Assembly (NCBI GenBank): GCA_019695435.1
Contig: JACTVF010000015.1
Location: forward strand, 1-16,284
Direction: 5' to 3'
DNA from: Methanoregulaceae archaeon
GTDB lineage: Archaea; Halobacteriota; Methanomicrobia; Methanomicrobiales; Methanospirillaceae
DNA length: 16,284 bases
Position numbers and translations under genes: made by a program. Positions 7,272-14,010 of this stretch are shown piece by piece. The notes beneath the pieces are model-generated. The model worked only from the letters and a program-made list of their open reading frames with translations, did no database searches and had not been told where the DNA came from. Position 1 is the stretch's first letter, and each line of letters starts with the position of its first letter.

Positions 7272-9218
7272 TTAGCCGGATGACTGCCGGAATCTCGCGG
7301 TCGGGATATGGATCTCGAAGCGTGCCCCCCGGCCATACTCACCGGTCTCCCGTATGGTCAGGCTGGTGAGGGTGAGGATCTCCTGAGCGAGGAACAAGCC
7401 AAGACCCGTATGCGAACCAAACCCTTTGACAAAAATGTTCTGTTTGTCGGGGGGCGGAATTCCACACCCGTCATCTGCAACAACAAGGTCAAAACCGCCG
7501 GGAACCACGTTCCCGTTTACTTCTATCTGCGTCACATGTTCCCCGTGCATGAGAGCATTCTCAAAAAGATTGTAAAACACCTGTTTTAACAGCGGATCGG
7601 CGAAAACTTCGATGCCATTGAGGGATGCGTCAACGTTTACAGGAGAGAAGCCGCCTTCCCCACGTACTGCCGCAATGGTTGCAGAGAGATCCTGCCAGCG
7701 GGGGTTCTGCAGTCCCATATCCTCATACTGCTGGGTAAACAAGATCTGGCCACGGATCACGTCCCCGGTCTGCATCGCCCGTTTGAGCAGGTCCTGAACC
7801 CCGGGATCTGTTACCCTGCCTTCCAGTAACCCGAAATAACCCTGGAGTGCAGTCAGCTGGTTGAGGATATCATGCCGGGTAATCGAGGACAACAGGTTCA
7901 GTTTTTTATTTGCTTCATGCAGCGCCTGATCCTTGTGCCTTCTGTCCGTGATATCCCGCCCCACGGACAGGTACTCTGTCACCCGCCCGTTTTTTTCAAA
8001 AACCGCCCGGTCCGACCACTGCTGCCACCGGATTTCTCCCGAAGGCATGCGGATGCGGTGTTCAATCATCTGTACCGGATGATCGGGGCGAATCGATACA
8101 AAGTGTGCAGCAATGAGCGGATGATCTTCTTCCGGAATATCCGGGACAAATTTGTGTCCGATAAGTTCCTCACGCGTTTTCCCGAAATACCGGCAATACG
8201 CATTGTTAACAAAAATGTGCCTTCCATCCGGTGAAAACCGGCAGATAAATTCCGTCTGGTCTTCCACCACGTCCCGGTACCGCTCCTCGCTCTGGACAAG
8301 CGCCTGCTGGTTCCGGGCCAGCTCGTCGTAGTTCTGGCGCAGTTCCTCCTCGGTTGCCGTCAGCTGCTCATAGGCTGCGTTCAGCTCCTCGTGCGCGGAC
8401 CTCAGTTTCTCTTCGGCACTTTTTCTCCTGGTGACATCACGGATAGACTCAATCGCACCGATCACCGTACCACCCGAATCATAGAGGGGAGACGCAATAC
8501 GCCAGAGAAACGCACCTTTGCCCTTGTAGACTGCCGGACTGTACAATTCGGAAATAAGTTTATCGCCGTTCCGGACCAGATTCGGATACGCATTTTCAAA
8601 ATTTTTATCGTTATTGAGAACGATGTCCACCAGGGGAACCCTCGTCTCGTTTATTACCGATAGTGCATCCAGGTACTTTCCGGTGCCAAGGATCGCATCG
8701 GAAGGCACCCCGGTCATCTCCTCCATCATCCGGTTCCAGGAGATCACCTTATTCTCACGGTTGATCGCAAACGTCGCATCCGGGAGAAAATTGATGAGAT
8801 CTGCCATCTGTTGCCGGGATTCCATGAGATCGTCCCGCATCCGTTTTCGATCGATAGCCGTCAGGAGTTTGTGTTCAAGTTCGACGAACTGGGACTTTTG
8901 CTCCCCGCCTTTCTGGAGGTAGAAATCGGCACCGCTGTTGAGGGCTTCAATGGCGATCTCTTCCCGGCCTCTTCCGGTAAAGAGAACAAAGGGAAGATCG
9001 TGGCAGTGAAGGCGGATATACCGGAGAAATTCAATGCCATTGATGTCGGGCATCTCGTAATCTGAGATGATGCCGTCATACTTCCGCCGGTTTATCTTGT
9101 CGCATGCCTCCCCGACAGACTCGGCCGTATCGATACAAAAATTTCCTGACCTTTCAAGAAAGACCTTACCGACATCGAGGAGCGCTGAATCATCATCGAC
9201 ATATAACACCGACAGCAT
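7272..9218 (-). CDS. Receiver-PAS-PAS-histidine kinase signalling protein
   Basis: A 648-residue cytoplasmic sensor kinase with no membrane segments. An N-terminal receiver domain (residues 1-120) has acidic pocket Asp8-Asp10, phosphoacceptor Asp53 in SDYEMP, Thr81 and Lys103 (YLQKGG). A PAS domain follows (about 138-265, ending in a PAC-like RDVTRRK), then a coiled coil (about 270-325) and a second PAS (about 325-435, ending GRDITDRRHK). The dimerisation/phosphoacceptor region is SSITRHDILNQL with His449. The ATPase domain has the N box NLFENALMHG (550-559), DDGCGIPP (582-589) and TGLGL (604-608). All catalytic elements look intact. The start at 9218 is preferred to 9257 because GAGGTAA (9224-9230) precedes it and it gives a proper receiver start MLSVLYVDDD. 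This architecture is common in methanogens. The signal is unknown, and no separate response regulator lies nearby. Confidence 0.93.
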   Translation of the reverse strand: MLSVLYVDDDSALLDVGKVFLERSGNFCIDTAESVGEACDKINRRKYDGIISDYEMPDINGIEFLRYIRLHCHDLPFVLFTGRGREEIAIEALNSGADFYLQKGGEQKSQFVELEHKLLTAIDRKRMRDDLMESRQQMADLINFLPDATFAINRENKVISWNRMMEEMTGVPSDAILGTGKYLDALSVINETRVPLVDIVLNNDKNFENAYPNLVRNGDKLISELYSPAVYKGKGAFLWRIASPLYDSGGTVIGAIESIRDVTRRKSAEEKLRSAHEELNAAYEQLTATEEELRQNYDELARNQQALVQSEERYRDVVEDQTEFICRFSPDGRHIFVNNAYCRYFGKTREELIGHKFVPDIPEEDHPLIAAHFVSIRPDHPVQMIEHRIRMPSGEIRWQQWSDRAVFEKNGRVTEYLSVGRDITDRRHKDQALHEANKKLNLLSSITRHDILNQLTALQGYFGLLEGRVTDPGVQDLLKRAMQTGDVIRGQILFTQQYEDMGLQNPRWQDLSATIAAVRGEGGFSPVNVDASLNGIEVFADPLLKQVFYNLFENALMHGEHVTQIEVNGNVVPGGFDLVVADDGCGIPPPDKQNIFVKGFGSHTGLGLFLAQEILTLTSLTIRETGEYGRGARFEIHIPTARFRQSSG

Positions 9219-9300
9219 ACGCGTTACCTCAGTATGAAAATAGGAAAAGGTTACCAAAGAATAAATGCCAACCGATCTGATTCTGAATTAAATTTGTTTC
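9219..9300 (-). promoter_or_regulatory. Candidate promoter region of the sensor kinase gene
   Basis: On the minus strand two TATA-like elements precede the gene: AAATTTAATT (9295-9286) and GGCATTTATTC (9269-9259). The ribosome binding site is GAGGTAA at 9230-9224. The second element would give a leader of about 20 bases. I cannot tell which is used. The remaining 190 bases up to the ribonucleotide reductase stop show no gene. Confidence 0.35.
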
Positions 9301-9491
9301 CATAACCTGAACTCTGCCGAAAATCCTGCCGGTATAATTTCTCGTGTTGATGACCGACATACCGTGAAGTGGAAATACAGTGCCCCGGACGATCCCGGCG
9401 GAAGACAAAAGGCTTCCTTGTCAGAAGCACCGGCCTGAATATCCGGGAAAAACGGGGGGCCGGTGGCGGGCGGGAGACGAGCGGGATCGTT

Positions 9492-11723
9492 TCAGCTGCA
9501 CCCGGTCCAGCCGCAGTGCTTGCAGATCCCCTGGTTGCAGCCCTCGCCAAAATCAAGGGGTTCGTGGCAGTCGGAGCAGAGACGCTGCTCCCCGGTCTTT
9601 CTGATATTCCAGTCACTGAGGGTCGAGATGCTCTGGTTTTTGGCCGAGAGATCGATGCACCGCCCGACCACGTCGGCGCAGGAGTGGCCTTCCGAGGAGG
9701 GATTCTTGATCGCGGAGATACAGTTCACCTTCGCAAACTGCTTGACGAACTTCCCGTAGGGCACGCCGTTCTGGAGTCCGGTACTGATCGCACGGCCAAG
9801 GGCGCTGTTGTTCGCGTCGCACCCCCCGCTGCCCACGGTCCGGATAAAGACTTCCATGGGTTTTCCCTCCATCAGGTTCACTGTCACGTAGAGCCGGCAG
9901 CACCCTGACTGGCAGAGATACGTCCGGCCGGCCAGCTCCTTGGGCCGGTCAATAGACAGCGCCGGGATCTTTTCCAGTACCGCTCTTTTGGCCGTTGAGG
10001 CCGTAGCAGATTCCGAGTGCAGTGGTATTGCGGTGGGGGCGGGCGTCTTCTCTTTTAACGCGAGCACGACATCCTCCCTGCTTCCCGTCCGGTAGATGGT
10101 GATCCCCTTGAGGCCCAGCTTCCACGCCATCATGAGCGCCTCCTCGCAGTCCTCTTTTGTCGCTCTGCCGGGCATGTTGATGGTCTTGCTGATCGAGGCG
10201 TGGACATGCTTCTGGAAGCTGGCCTGCATCCATATGTGGTCACGCCACGGGATGTCGAGCGCCGTCTTGAAGAGCGCGAGGAACCCTGGCGGCAGCCAGT
10301 GCAGGTCCTGGATCGTCCCGGTCTCGTGAACGTGGGAGATGACCTTTTCTGCCTTCTTTGCCCGCTCGTCCCCGGCAAAACCCATATCGGACAGGGTTTG
10401 CACGAGCGCATCCTTAAACACCGGGTTCACGATGACAAAGGTCTTCCCCACCGTGTTCTTTCTCGTGTAAGCAAAGGAGAAGATCGGTTCGATGCCGCTC
10501 GAACACCCGGCAAGGAGCGAGATCGTCCCCGTCGGGGCGACCGTCGTCATCGCGGCGTTTCGCACGGTAAGGTCCTTCCAGATGCTCCCTTTCCACGCCG
10601 GGAAGGTTCCCAGTTCTTCAGCGCGCCGATGCGACTCGTTCACGGCCGTTTCCGTCACGATCTGCATGATATACTCGCACCATGCCCGCCCCTCTGCTGA
10701 GTCATAGGCAAGGCCGATCATGAGCATTGCATCATGGACACCCATTACGCCAAGGCCGATCTTCCGTGTCCTCTTCGTCGCCTCGCCAATCTGCGGAATG
10801 GGAAAGACGTTCTTGTCGATCACGACATCGAGGAAACGCGTCGCCATCCGTGCAGTTTCCCTGAGCAGGTCCTCATCGATAACGCCATCATGGACGCAGG
10901 CAGCGACGTTGATGCTCCCGAGCACGCAGCTCTCGTAGGGCAGGAGCGGCTGCTCCCCGCAGGGGTTCGTAGTGTCGATCTCCCCGAGCAAAGGTGTCGG
11001 GTTGTGCCGGTTGATCTCATCGTAGAAGAGGATGCCGGGTTCACCGTTCTTCCAGATCCCTTCCACGATCCCGGTCCAGATCTGGCCGACCGTGACCTTC
11101 GCTCCCGTCTGGGGGCGGGTGAGCCAGACCGTGTCGAACTGCCTTTTTTCAACGAGATCCATGAACTTATCGTTGACCATCACGGAGATGTTGAAGTTGG
11201 CGATGTCCCCCTCTTTTTTCTTGGCTGCAATAAAGGCGAGGATATCGGGGTGCCACACATTGAGGATCCCCATGTTTGCCCCGCGACGGCGGCCGCCCTG
11301 CTTGATCACATCGGTGGCCGCGTTGAAGACCCGCATGAATGAGATGGGGCCCGAAGCCACGCCTTCCGTAGACTGGACGGGAGAGCCTTCCGGCCGGATA
11401 TGCGAGAAGTTGTACCCGGTACCCCCGCCGGTCTTGTGGATGATCGCCCCTTCCTTCATCGCATCGAAGATCCCATCGATGGAGTCCGGGACCGGGAGGG
11501 TGAAGCAGGCGGAGAGCTGCCCCAGTTCGGTTCCGGCGTTCATCAGGGTGGGGGAGTTAGGCAGGAAGCGCAACGAGACCATCGCCTCATAAAAGCGGGC
11601 CCGCTCTGACTCATCTTCTGCCAGGGCCGAGGCTACGCGGCGGCAGATATCGGTAAAATCCTTCTCCCCTTTCCGCAAGTAGCGGGCAGAGAGGATGCTG
11701 TCGACGACGGATGGTGGGTTCAT
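9492..11723 (-). CDS. nrdJ: Adenosylcobalamin-dependent (class II) ribonucleoside-diphosphate reductase
   Basis: A 743-residue enzyme that makes deoxyribonucleotides with an adenosylcobalamin-generated radical. The active-site N-C-E motif is intact in TTNPCGEQPL (Asn253, Cys255, Glu257). The redox pair is recognisable as Cys73 in SACFTLP and Cys266 in SCVLGS, the same offset as in Thermotoga NrdJ. HKTGGGTGYNFSHIRP and GGRRRGANMGILNVWHPD are typical of the family. A TSCPD-type domain (about 570-690) precedes a cysteine-rich tail with Cys716/719/729/734/737/742, a zinc ribbon plus reducing cysteines. No intein is present. The start at 11723 has GGGAG (11730-11734) six bases upstream; the frame is open to 11891, but that part is non-coding in character. 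A class II enzyme suits an oxygen-sensitive methanogen that makes corrinoids. Confidence 0.96.
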   Translation of the reverse strand: MNPPSVVDSILSARYLRKGEKDFTDICRRVASALAEDESERARFYEAMVSLRFLPNSPTLMNAGTELGQLSACFTLPVPDSIDGIFDAMKEGAIIHKTGGGTGYNFSHIRPEGSPVQSTEGVASGPISFMRVFNAATDVIKQGGRRRGANMGILNVWHPDILAFIAAKKKEGDIANFNISVMVNDKFMDLVEKRQFDTVWLTRPQTGAKVTVGQIWTGIVEGIWKNGEPGILFYDEINRHNPTPLLGEIDTTNPCGEQPLLPYESCVLGSINVAACVHDGVIDEDLLRETARMATRFLDVVIDKNVFPIPQIGEATKRTRKIGLGVMGVHDAMLMIGLAYDSAEGRAWCEYIMQIVTETAVNESHRRAEELGTFPAWKGSIWKDLTVRNAAMTTVAPTGTISLLAGCSSGIEPIFSFAYTRKNTVGKTFVIVNPVFKDALVQTLSDMGFAGDERAKKAEKVISHVHETGTIQDLHWLPPGFLALFKTALDIPWRDHIWMQASFQKHVHASISKTINMPGRATKEDCEEALMMAWKLGLKGITIYRTGSREDVVLALKEKTPAPTAIPLHSESATASTAKRAVLEKIPALSIDRPKELAGRTYLCQSGCCRLYVTVNLMEGKPMEVFIRTVGSGGCDANNSALGRAISTGLQNGVPYGKFVKQFAKVNCISAIKNPSSEGHSCADVVGRCIDLSAKNQSISTLSDWNIRKTGEQRLCSDCHEPLDFGEGCNQGICKHCGWTGCS

Positions 11724-11810
11724 GGCAGGCTCCCTTCTGTGTTTGGCTGTAAAGATAAAAAGGACCGTTCTACGGATGAAATATTGCTCATGAAATAAGT
11801 TATAGGTTGT
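11724..11810 (-). promoter_or_regulatory. Candidate promoter region of nrdJ
   Basis: Minus-strand TATA-like elements are CCTATAACTT (11805-11796) and CCTTTTTATCTTTAC (about 11763-11749). GGGAG at 11730-11734 is the ribosome binding site. The first would give a leader of about 50 bases; the second a very short one. Which is used is undecided. Confidence 0.35.
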
Positions 11811-11821
11811 TGTCCGCTGTG

Positions 11822-11851
11822 CATGGTGGATCGGCGGCTCCGCCCCCCATG
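11822..11851. repeat. Nested inverted repeat upstream of nrdJ
   Basis: CATGG (11822-11826) pairs with CCATG (11847-11851), and inside it GG(11828-11829)/CC(11845-11846) and GGCG-GCTC-CGCC (11833-11844) pair, giving an interrupted hairpin about 100 bases upstream of the nrdJ start. Its role is unknown. It lies in the 212-base gap between the fasciclin gene and nrdJ. Confidence 0.4.
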
Positions 11852-11900
11852 AGAAGATATTTCCATCCTCGGGAGCGTAGATGTCCTCCACCTGATCGGA

Positions 11901-11924
11901 GGGCGTACGGCGTTTCGTACGTCC
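11901..11924. repeat. 9-bp hairpin immediately downstream of the fasciclin gene
   Basis: GGGCGTACG (11901-11909), loop GCGTTT, CGTACGTCC (11916-11924): nine pairs including one G-T. It starts 12 bases after the fasciclin stop on the minus strand. It may protect the transcript 3' end. There is no T-run, so it is not a standard terminator. Confidence 0.45.
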
Positions 11925-11935
11925 GCGTCCCCCGC

Positions 11936-12352
11936 TTACCGGGGGACGACGACCTGGTCGATACCGTGGATCACGCCGTTTGCGCAGGCGATATCGGGGA
12001 TGGTCACAGCAGCGCCACCGAAGGTCACGACACCACCGTGCTCCATTATCTCAACGGTGATGCCCAAGCGTGTCTTGGGGAAATTCAGTTTCTTTATCGT
12101 GCTGCACGAGAGGTTTCCGAAGAGGATATGGTACTGGAGGATACGGAACAGTTGCCCTTTGGGATCGGCCATGAGCGCGGCGAGGGTTTCCGGGGGAAGC
12201 CGGCGGAATGCCTCATCGGTGGGGGCACAGACTGTAAACGGCCCTTTCCCGGAGAGCACGCTATCAAGGCCGGTTGCCCGGATGGCCTGTGTCATCAGGG
12301 AAAACCGGCCATCGGTTTCGAGCGTTCTTGTGATCGTATCTGGTAAGGTCAT
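11936..12352 (-). CDS. Single fasciclin (FAS1) domain protein, no signal peptide
   Basis: A 138-residue protein made almost entirely of one FAS1 domain. The two family boxes are clear: H1-like GPFTVCAPTDEAFRRLP (residues about 36-52) and H2-like GVIHGIDQVVVPR at the very C-terminus (126-138), with the central YHILFGN segment. FAS1 domains usually act in adhesion or in extracellular matrix. Here the protein starts MTLPDTITRTLETDGRFSLM with no hydrophobic leader, so it is predicted cytoplasmic (inference). An upstream, in-frame signal sequence is not apparent. AGGAT lies about eight bases before the start and is only a modest ribosome binding site. It stands between nrdJ and the YHS gene, all on the same strand but separated by gaps with hairpins, so an operon is not evident. 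Confidence 0.88.
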   Translation of the reverse strand: MTLPDTITRTLETDGRFSLMTQAIRATGLDSVLSGKGPFTVCAPTDEAFRRLPPETLAALMADPKGQLFRILQYHILFGNLSCSTIKKLNFPKTRLGITVEIMEHGGVVTFGGAAVTIPDIACANGVIHGIDQVVVPR

Positions 12353-12384
12353 GTCAGGTATCCTGTAAAAAGTCCCGGGTACGC

Positions 12385-12416
12385 TTTTGTCGTGCCCGAC
12401 AAAAAACCTGTTTTTT
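12385..12416 (-). terminator. Hairpin and T-run downstream of the YHS gene
   Basis: Two overlapping perfect inverted repeats lie between the YHS gene and the fasciclin gene: TTTTGTCG-TGCC-CGACAAAA (12385-12404, 8-bp stem) and AAAAAA-CCTG-TTTTTT (12401-12416). On the minus strand they give a T-run soon after the YHS stop followed by a stem. Termination is likely, but the stem also lies about 35-50 bases upstream of the fasciclin start and could be an operator. Confidence 0.5.
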
Positions 12417-12455
12417 CCGGCCGTACGTTACGCGCCGGTTCATGCCGGTATCCTT

Positions 12456-12638
12456 TTAGCAGCCGGATCCCATATCCACGGTCATATCATTTGCGAGCCG
12501 GCTGTACCTTTTCGGGTTCGCATCGAACTGCTTCTTGCAGTAGTTACAGCAGAAGTAATAGTTCGCATTCCGGTACGTGCTCCTGAACTGGGCGGTGTCC
12601 TCATCAACTATCATAAAACAGACCGGATCGGTGGCCAT
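12456..12638 (-). CDS. Small YHS-domain protein
   Basis: A 60-residue protein with a YHS (TRASH-like) domain: MATDPVCFMIVDEDTAQ at the start, then the Y-x-FCCNYCKKQFDANPKRY core (residues about 29-47) and a short tail ending GSGC. YHS domains of this kind often bind metal through cysteines (Cys7, the CCxxC group) and occur alone or in metal-handling proteins. No transporter or ATPase is fused here. The start at 12638 is chosen because AAGGAG stands ten bases upstream and it yields the typical DPVC N-terminus; the frame is open to 12917, but the upstream part overlaps the divergent gene and has no family resemblance. The substrate metal is unknown. Confidence 0.85.
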   Translation of the reverse strand: MATDPVCFMIVDEDTAQFRSTYRNANYYFCCNYCKKQFDANPKRYSRLANDMTVDMGSGC

Positions 12639-12752
12639 AACACGTTCTCCTTGTTCGTACCTTTCCATCTGGCATGTCACCCAGATAAAGGTGTGGAAAC
12701 GACACGGGCAGTAGACAAACAGGATTTTCTCATCCGGCGTCATTTGCTTGTC

Positions 12753-13589
12753 ATGGACCGGCAGGAGCACATCCATACCATCTGCGCGGGGGAACAGATC
12801 GAAGCGGCCTATACGGCAGCCCTCCGGGATTTGCAGGAAATCACCCGGATCTATGTCTTCGCGGACAACGAACTCTATGTCAACTCTTCCCGCGACGAAG
12901 AGCGGACAAAAGCGCACAAGACGGCCGTCCGGGAGGCGGTGAACGGAGTCAAGGCCCTTGCCGCATCCCTGAAGATACCGGCATCGCTCGTGTATATCGA
13001 TCCGCCGGCATCCGGATCGGTGGCCGCAGCGGTGCAGAAGATCAGAAGCGGGTATCCCGGTGCACGTTATACCTTCGATCTTTCCGGCGGCTCAAAAGAT
13101 CTCTCCCTTGCCCTCTTCCAGATCTCGCTCTGGCTGGAAGGCGATGCGTACTATGCTTTTGCCGGGCCGAGGGAGGCGGAACCGTCAGGGAAACTGGCAG
13201 TCCCGAAGATCCCGCTCCGGGACATCGCGGCAAACCCGAACTATACGAGGATCCTCACAGTTCTCAGTAACACGCCCGGTAAACAGGAGCCTGCCCCGAG
13301 GATTCTCTCCCGGTCGTACATCTTCACCCAGCTGGAGTCGTTCTACGTGCCGGTCAGGACGAAGGGTGTGAAAACGAATGCCTCCCCGACAAAAACGGAC
13401 GCCGTCACCGGGAAGCGGGCGGTGATCCCAGTGCTCAGCCAGGGAACGTTTTCCAACTTCCTCAATGTGATGCTGGCAGCGGATCTGATCCGGGAAGTAC
13501 CAGGGCCAACCGATAACCGGAAAGAGAAGTATTACCAGATTACACCAGGTGGCGAGCTTGCTGTACAGCTTGCAGGTTCATTAAAATAA
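12753..13589 (+). CDS. CARF-like sensor fused to a winged-helix domain (putative transcription regulator)
   Basis: A 278-residue protein. The N-terminal part (about 5-160) looks like a Rossmann-type CARF domain: beta strand EHIHTICAG, helix EAAYTAALRDL, strand ITRIYVFAD, then later the ligand-loop-like motif YTFDLSGGSKDLSLALFQI (107-125), comparable with the TGGTK-type loop of CARF proteins. The C-terminal part (about 180-278) looks like a winged helix-turn-helix: LSQGTFSNFLNVMLAADLI (228-246) as the recognition helices and KEKYYQITPGGELAVQL as the wing. The layout matches CARF-HTH regulators such as Csa3, which in other archaea answer cyclic oligonucleotides, and DUF6293-type regulators. No cas gene lies in the window. 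There is no Shine-Dalgarno before the ATG at 12753, so a leaderless message or an alternative TTG at 12744 is possible. The family call is by eye. Confidence 0.7.
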   Translation: MDRQEHIHTICAGEQIEAAYTAALRDLQEITRIYVFADNELYVNSSRDEERTKAHKTAVREAVNGVKALAASLKIPASLVYIDPPASGSVAAAVQKIRSGYPGARYTFDLSGGSKDLSLALFQISLWLEGDAYYAFAGPREAEPSGKLAVPKIPLRDIAANPNYTRILTVLSNTPGKQEPAPRILSRSYIFTQLESFYVPVRTKGVKTNASPTKTDAVTGKRAVIPVLSQGTFSNFLNVMLAADLIREVPGPTDNRKEKYYQITPGGELAVQLAGSLK

Positions 13590-13607
13590 AATTCCCAAAA
13601 CCGCATG

Positions 13608-13661
13608 TCACATGTACATCCAATATTCGCATGTACATGCGATTATCACATGTACATGTGA
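13608..13661. repeat. Three palindromic 16-bp sites in a 19-bp periodic array
   Basis: Site 1 TCACATGTACATCCAA (13608-13623) is imperfect. Site 2 TCGCATGTACATGCGA (13627-13642) and site 3 TCACATGTACATGTGA (13646-13661) are perfect palindromes. All share CATGTACAT, and their centres (13615.5, 13634.5, 13653.5) are exactly 19 bases apart. The array begins 19 bases after the CARF-like gene. It looks like a multi-site operator for a dimeric DNA-binding protein. Confidence 0.75.
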
Positions 13662-13716
13662 CAAAAAATTCCCCACTCACGCCGGACGGCCGGGCCTGAG
13701 GGGGGTGGGGGTACCC

Positions 13717-13759
13717 CTCTCCGGAAAAAACCGGGGCCGGTCATTTTTTTTTCGGAGAG
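13717..13759. repeat. 14-bp inverted repeat with G-T wobble, 15-base loop
   Basis: CTCTCCGGAAAAAA (13717-13730) pairs with TTTTTTTCGGAGAG (13746-13759), all fourteen pairs if one G-T is allowed. The loop includes CCGGGGCCGG. Because the right arm is T-rich, transcripts from the left could end here (terminator of the CARF-like gene). Equally it could be a small mobile-element or operator dyad. Confidence 0.55.
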
Positions 13760-13976
13760 ATGAAACCCCTAGGTGAATTTTTTTAAAAAAAATGAGTCTC
13801 CTTACCAACACCAATCAGAAATTTTCATCACATAGGAAATGAAACCCCCATTCTCATGGAGCGAGACAGAGCGAAGATGTCCTACATGAACAGAACAGCT
13901 GCCATCACGCGAAAATCCGGATGCAGAGAATGAGGGGCAGGTCAATTAACATCTTTACCCCACACGATACGGATAA

Positions 13977-13983
13977 TTATATA
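13977..13983 (+). promoter_or_regulatory. TATA box of the HNH-like gene (leaderless type)
   Basis: TTATATA is a near-consensus archaeal TATA box. Transcription would start about 25 bases downstream, near 14004-14007, leaving only a few bases before the ATG at 14011. This argues for a leaderless message and against the upstream GTG at 13999. Confidence 0.65.
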
Positions 13984-14010
13984 CTGGCATATGGATAAGT
14001 GCACACAACT

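Larger units (their letters stand above)
13590..14010. other. Non-coding region between the CARF-like gene and the HNH gene
   Basis: A 421-base stretch with no plausible gene. In order it holds: the three-site palindrome array (13608-13661); a G-rich segment with the palindrome GGGGTACCCC (13708-13717); a 14-bp inverted repeat (13717-13759); a T7A8 tract (about 13788-13802); two copies of ATGAAACCCC (13760-13769 and 13839-13848); and finally a TATA box for the HNH gene (13977-13983). Composition changes from GC-rich to AT-rich across it, which suggests a junction between chromosomal backbone and acquired DNA (inference). Confidence 0.6.

Noticed and set aside
9251..9616. 121-residue minus-strand ORF between the kinase and nrdJ
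   Set aside because: It overlaps the real end of nrdJ in another frame and has low-complexity Pro/Ala/Arg content.
11724..11891. N-terminal extension of the ribonucleotide reductase ORF
   Set aside because: It spans TATA-like sequence and a hairpin, and the start at 11723 has a good ribosome binding site and a typical N-terminus.
11724..11935. Possible cobalamin riboswitch upstream of the B12-dependent reductase
   Set aside because: I see hairpins but no conserved B12-box sequence, and such riboswitches are not expected in methanogens.
12387..12752. N-terminal extension of the CARF-like ORF (122 extra residues)
   Set aside because: It runs opposite the YHS gene, has no domain character, and the recognisable protein begins at the ATG at 12753.
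13760..13848. Two ATGAAACCCC copies 79 bases apart, resembling the ATGAAAC end of archaeal CRISPR repeats
   Set aside because: Only ten bases match, the bases before them are unrelated, and there is no third copy. It is not a CRISPR array.
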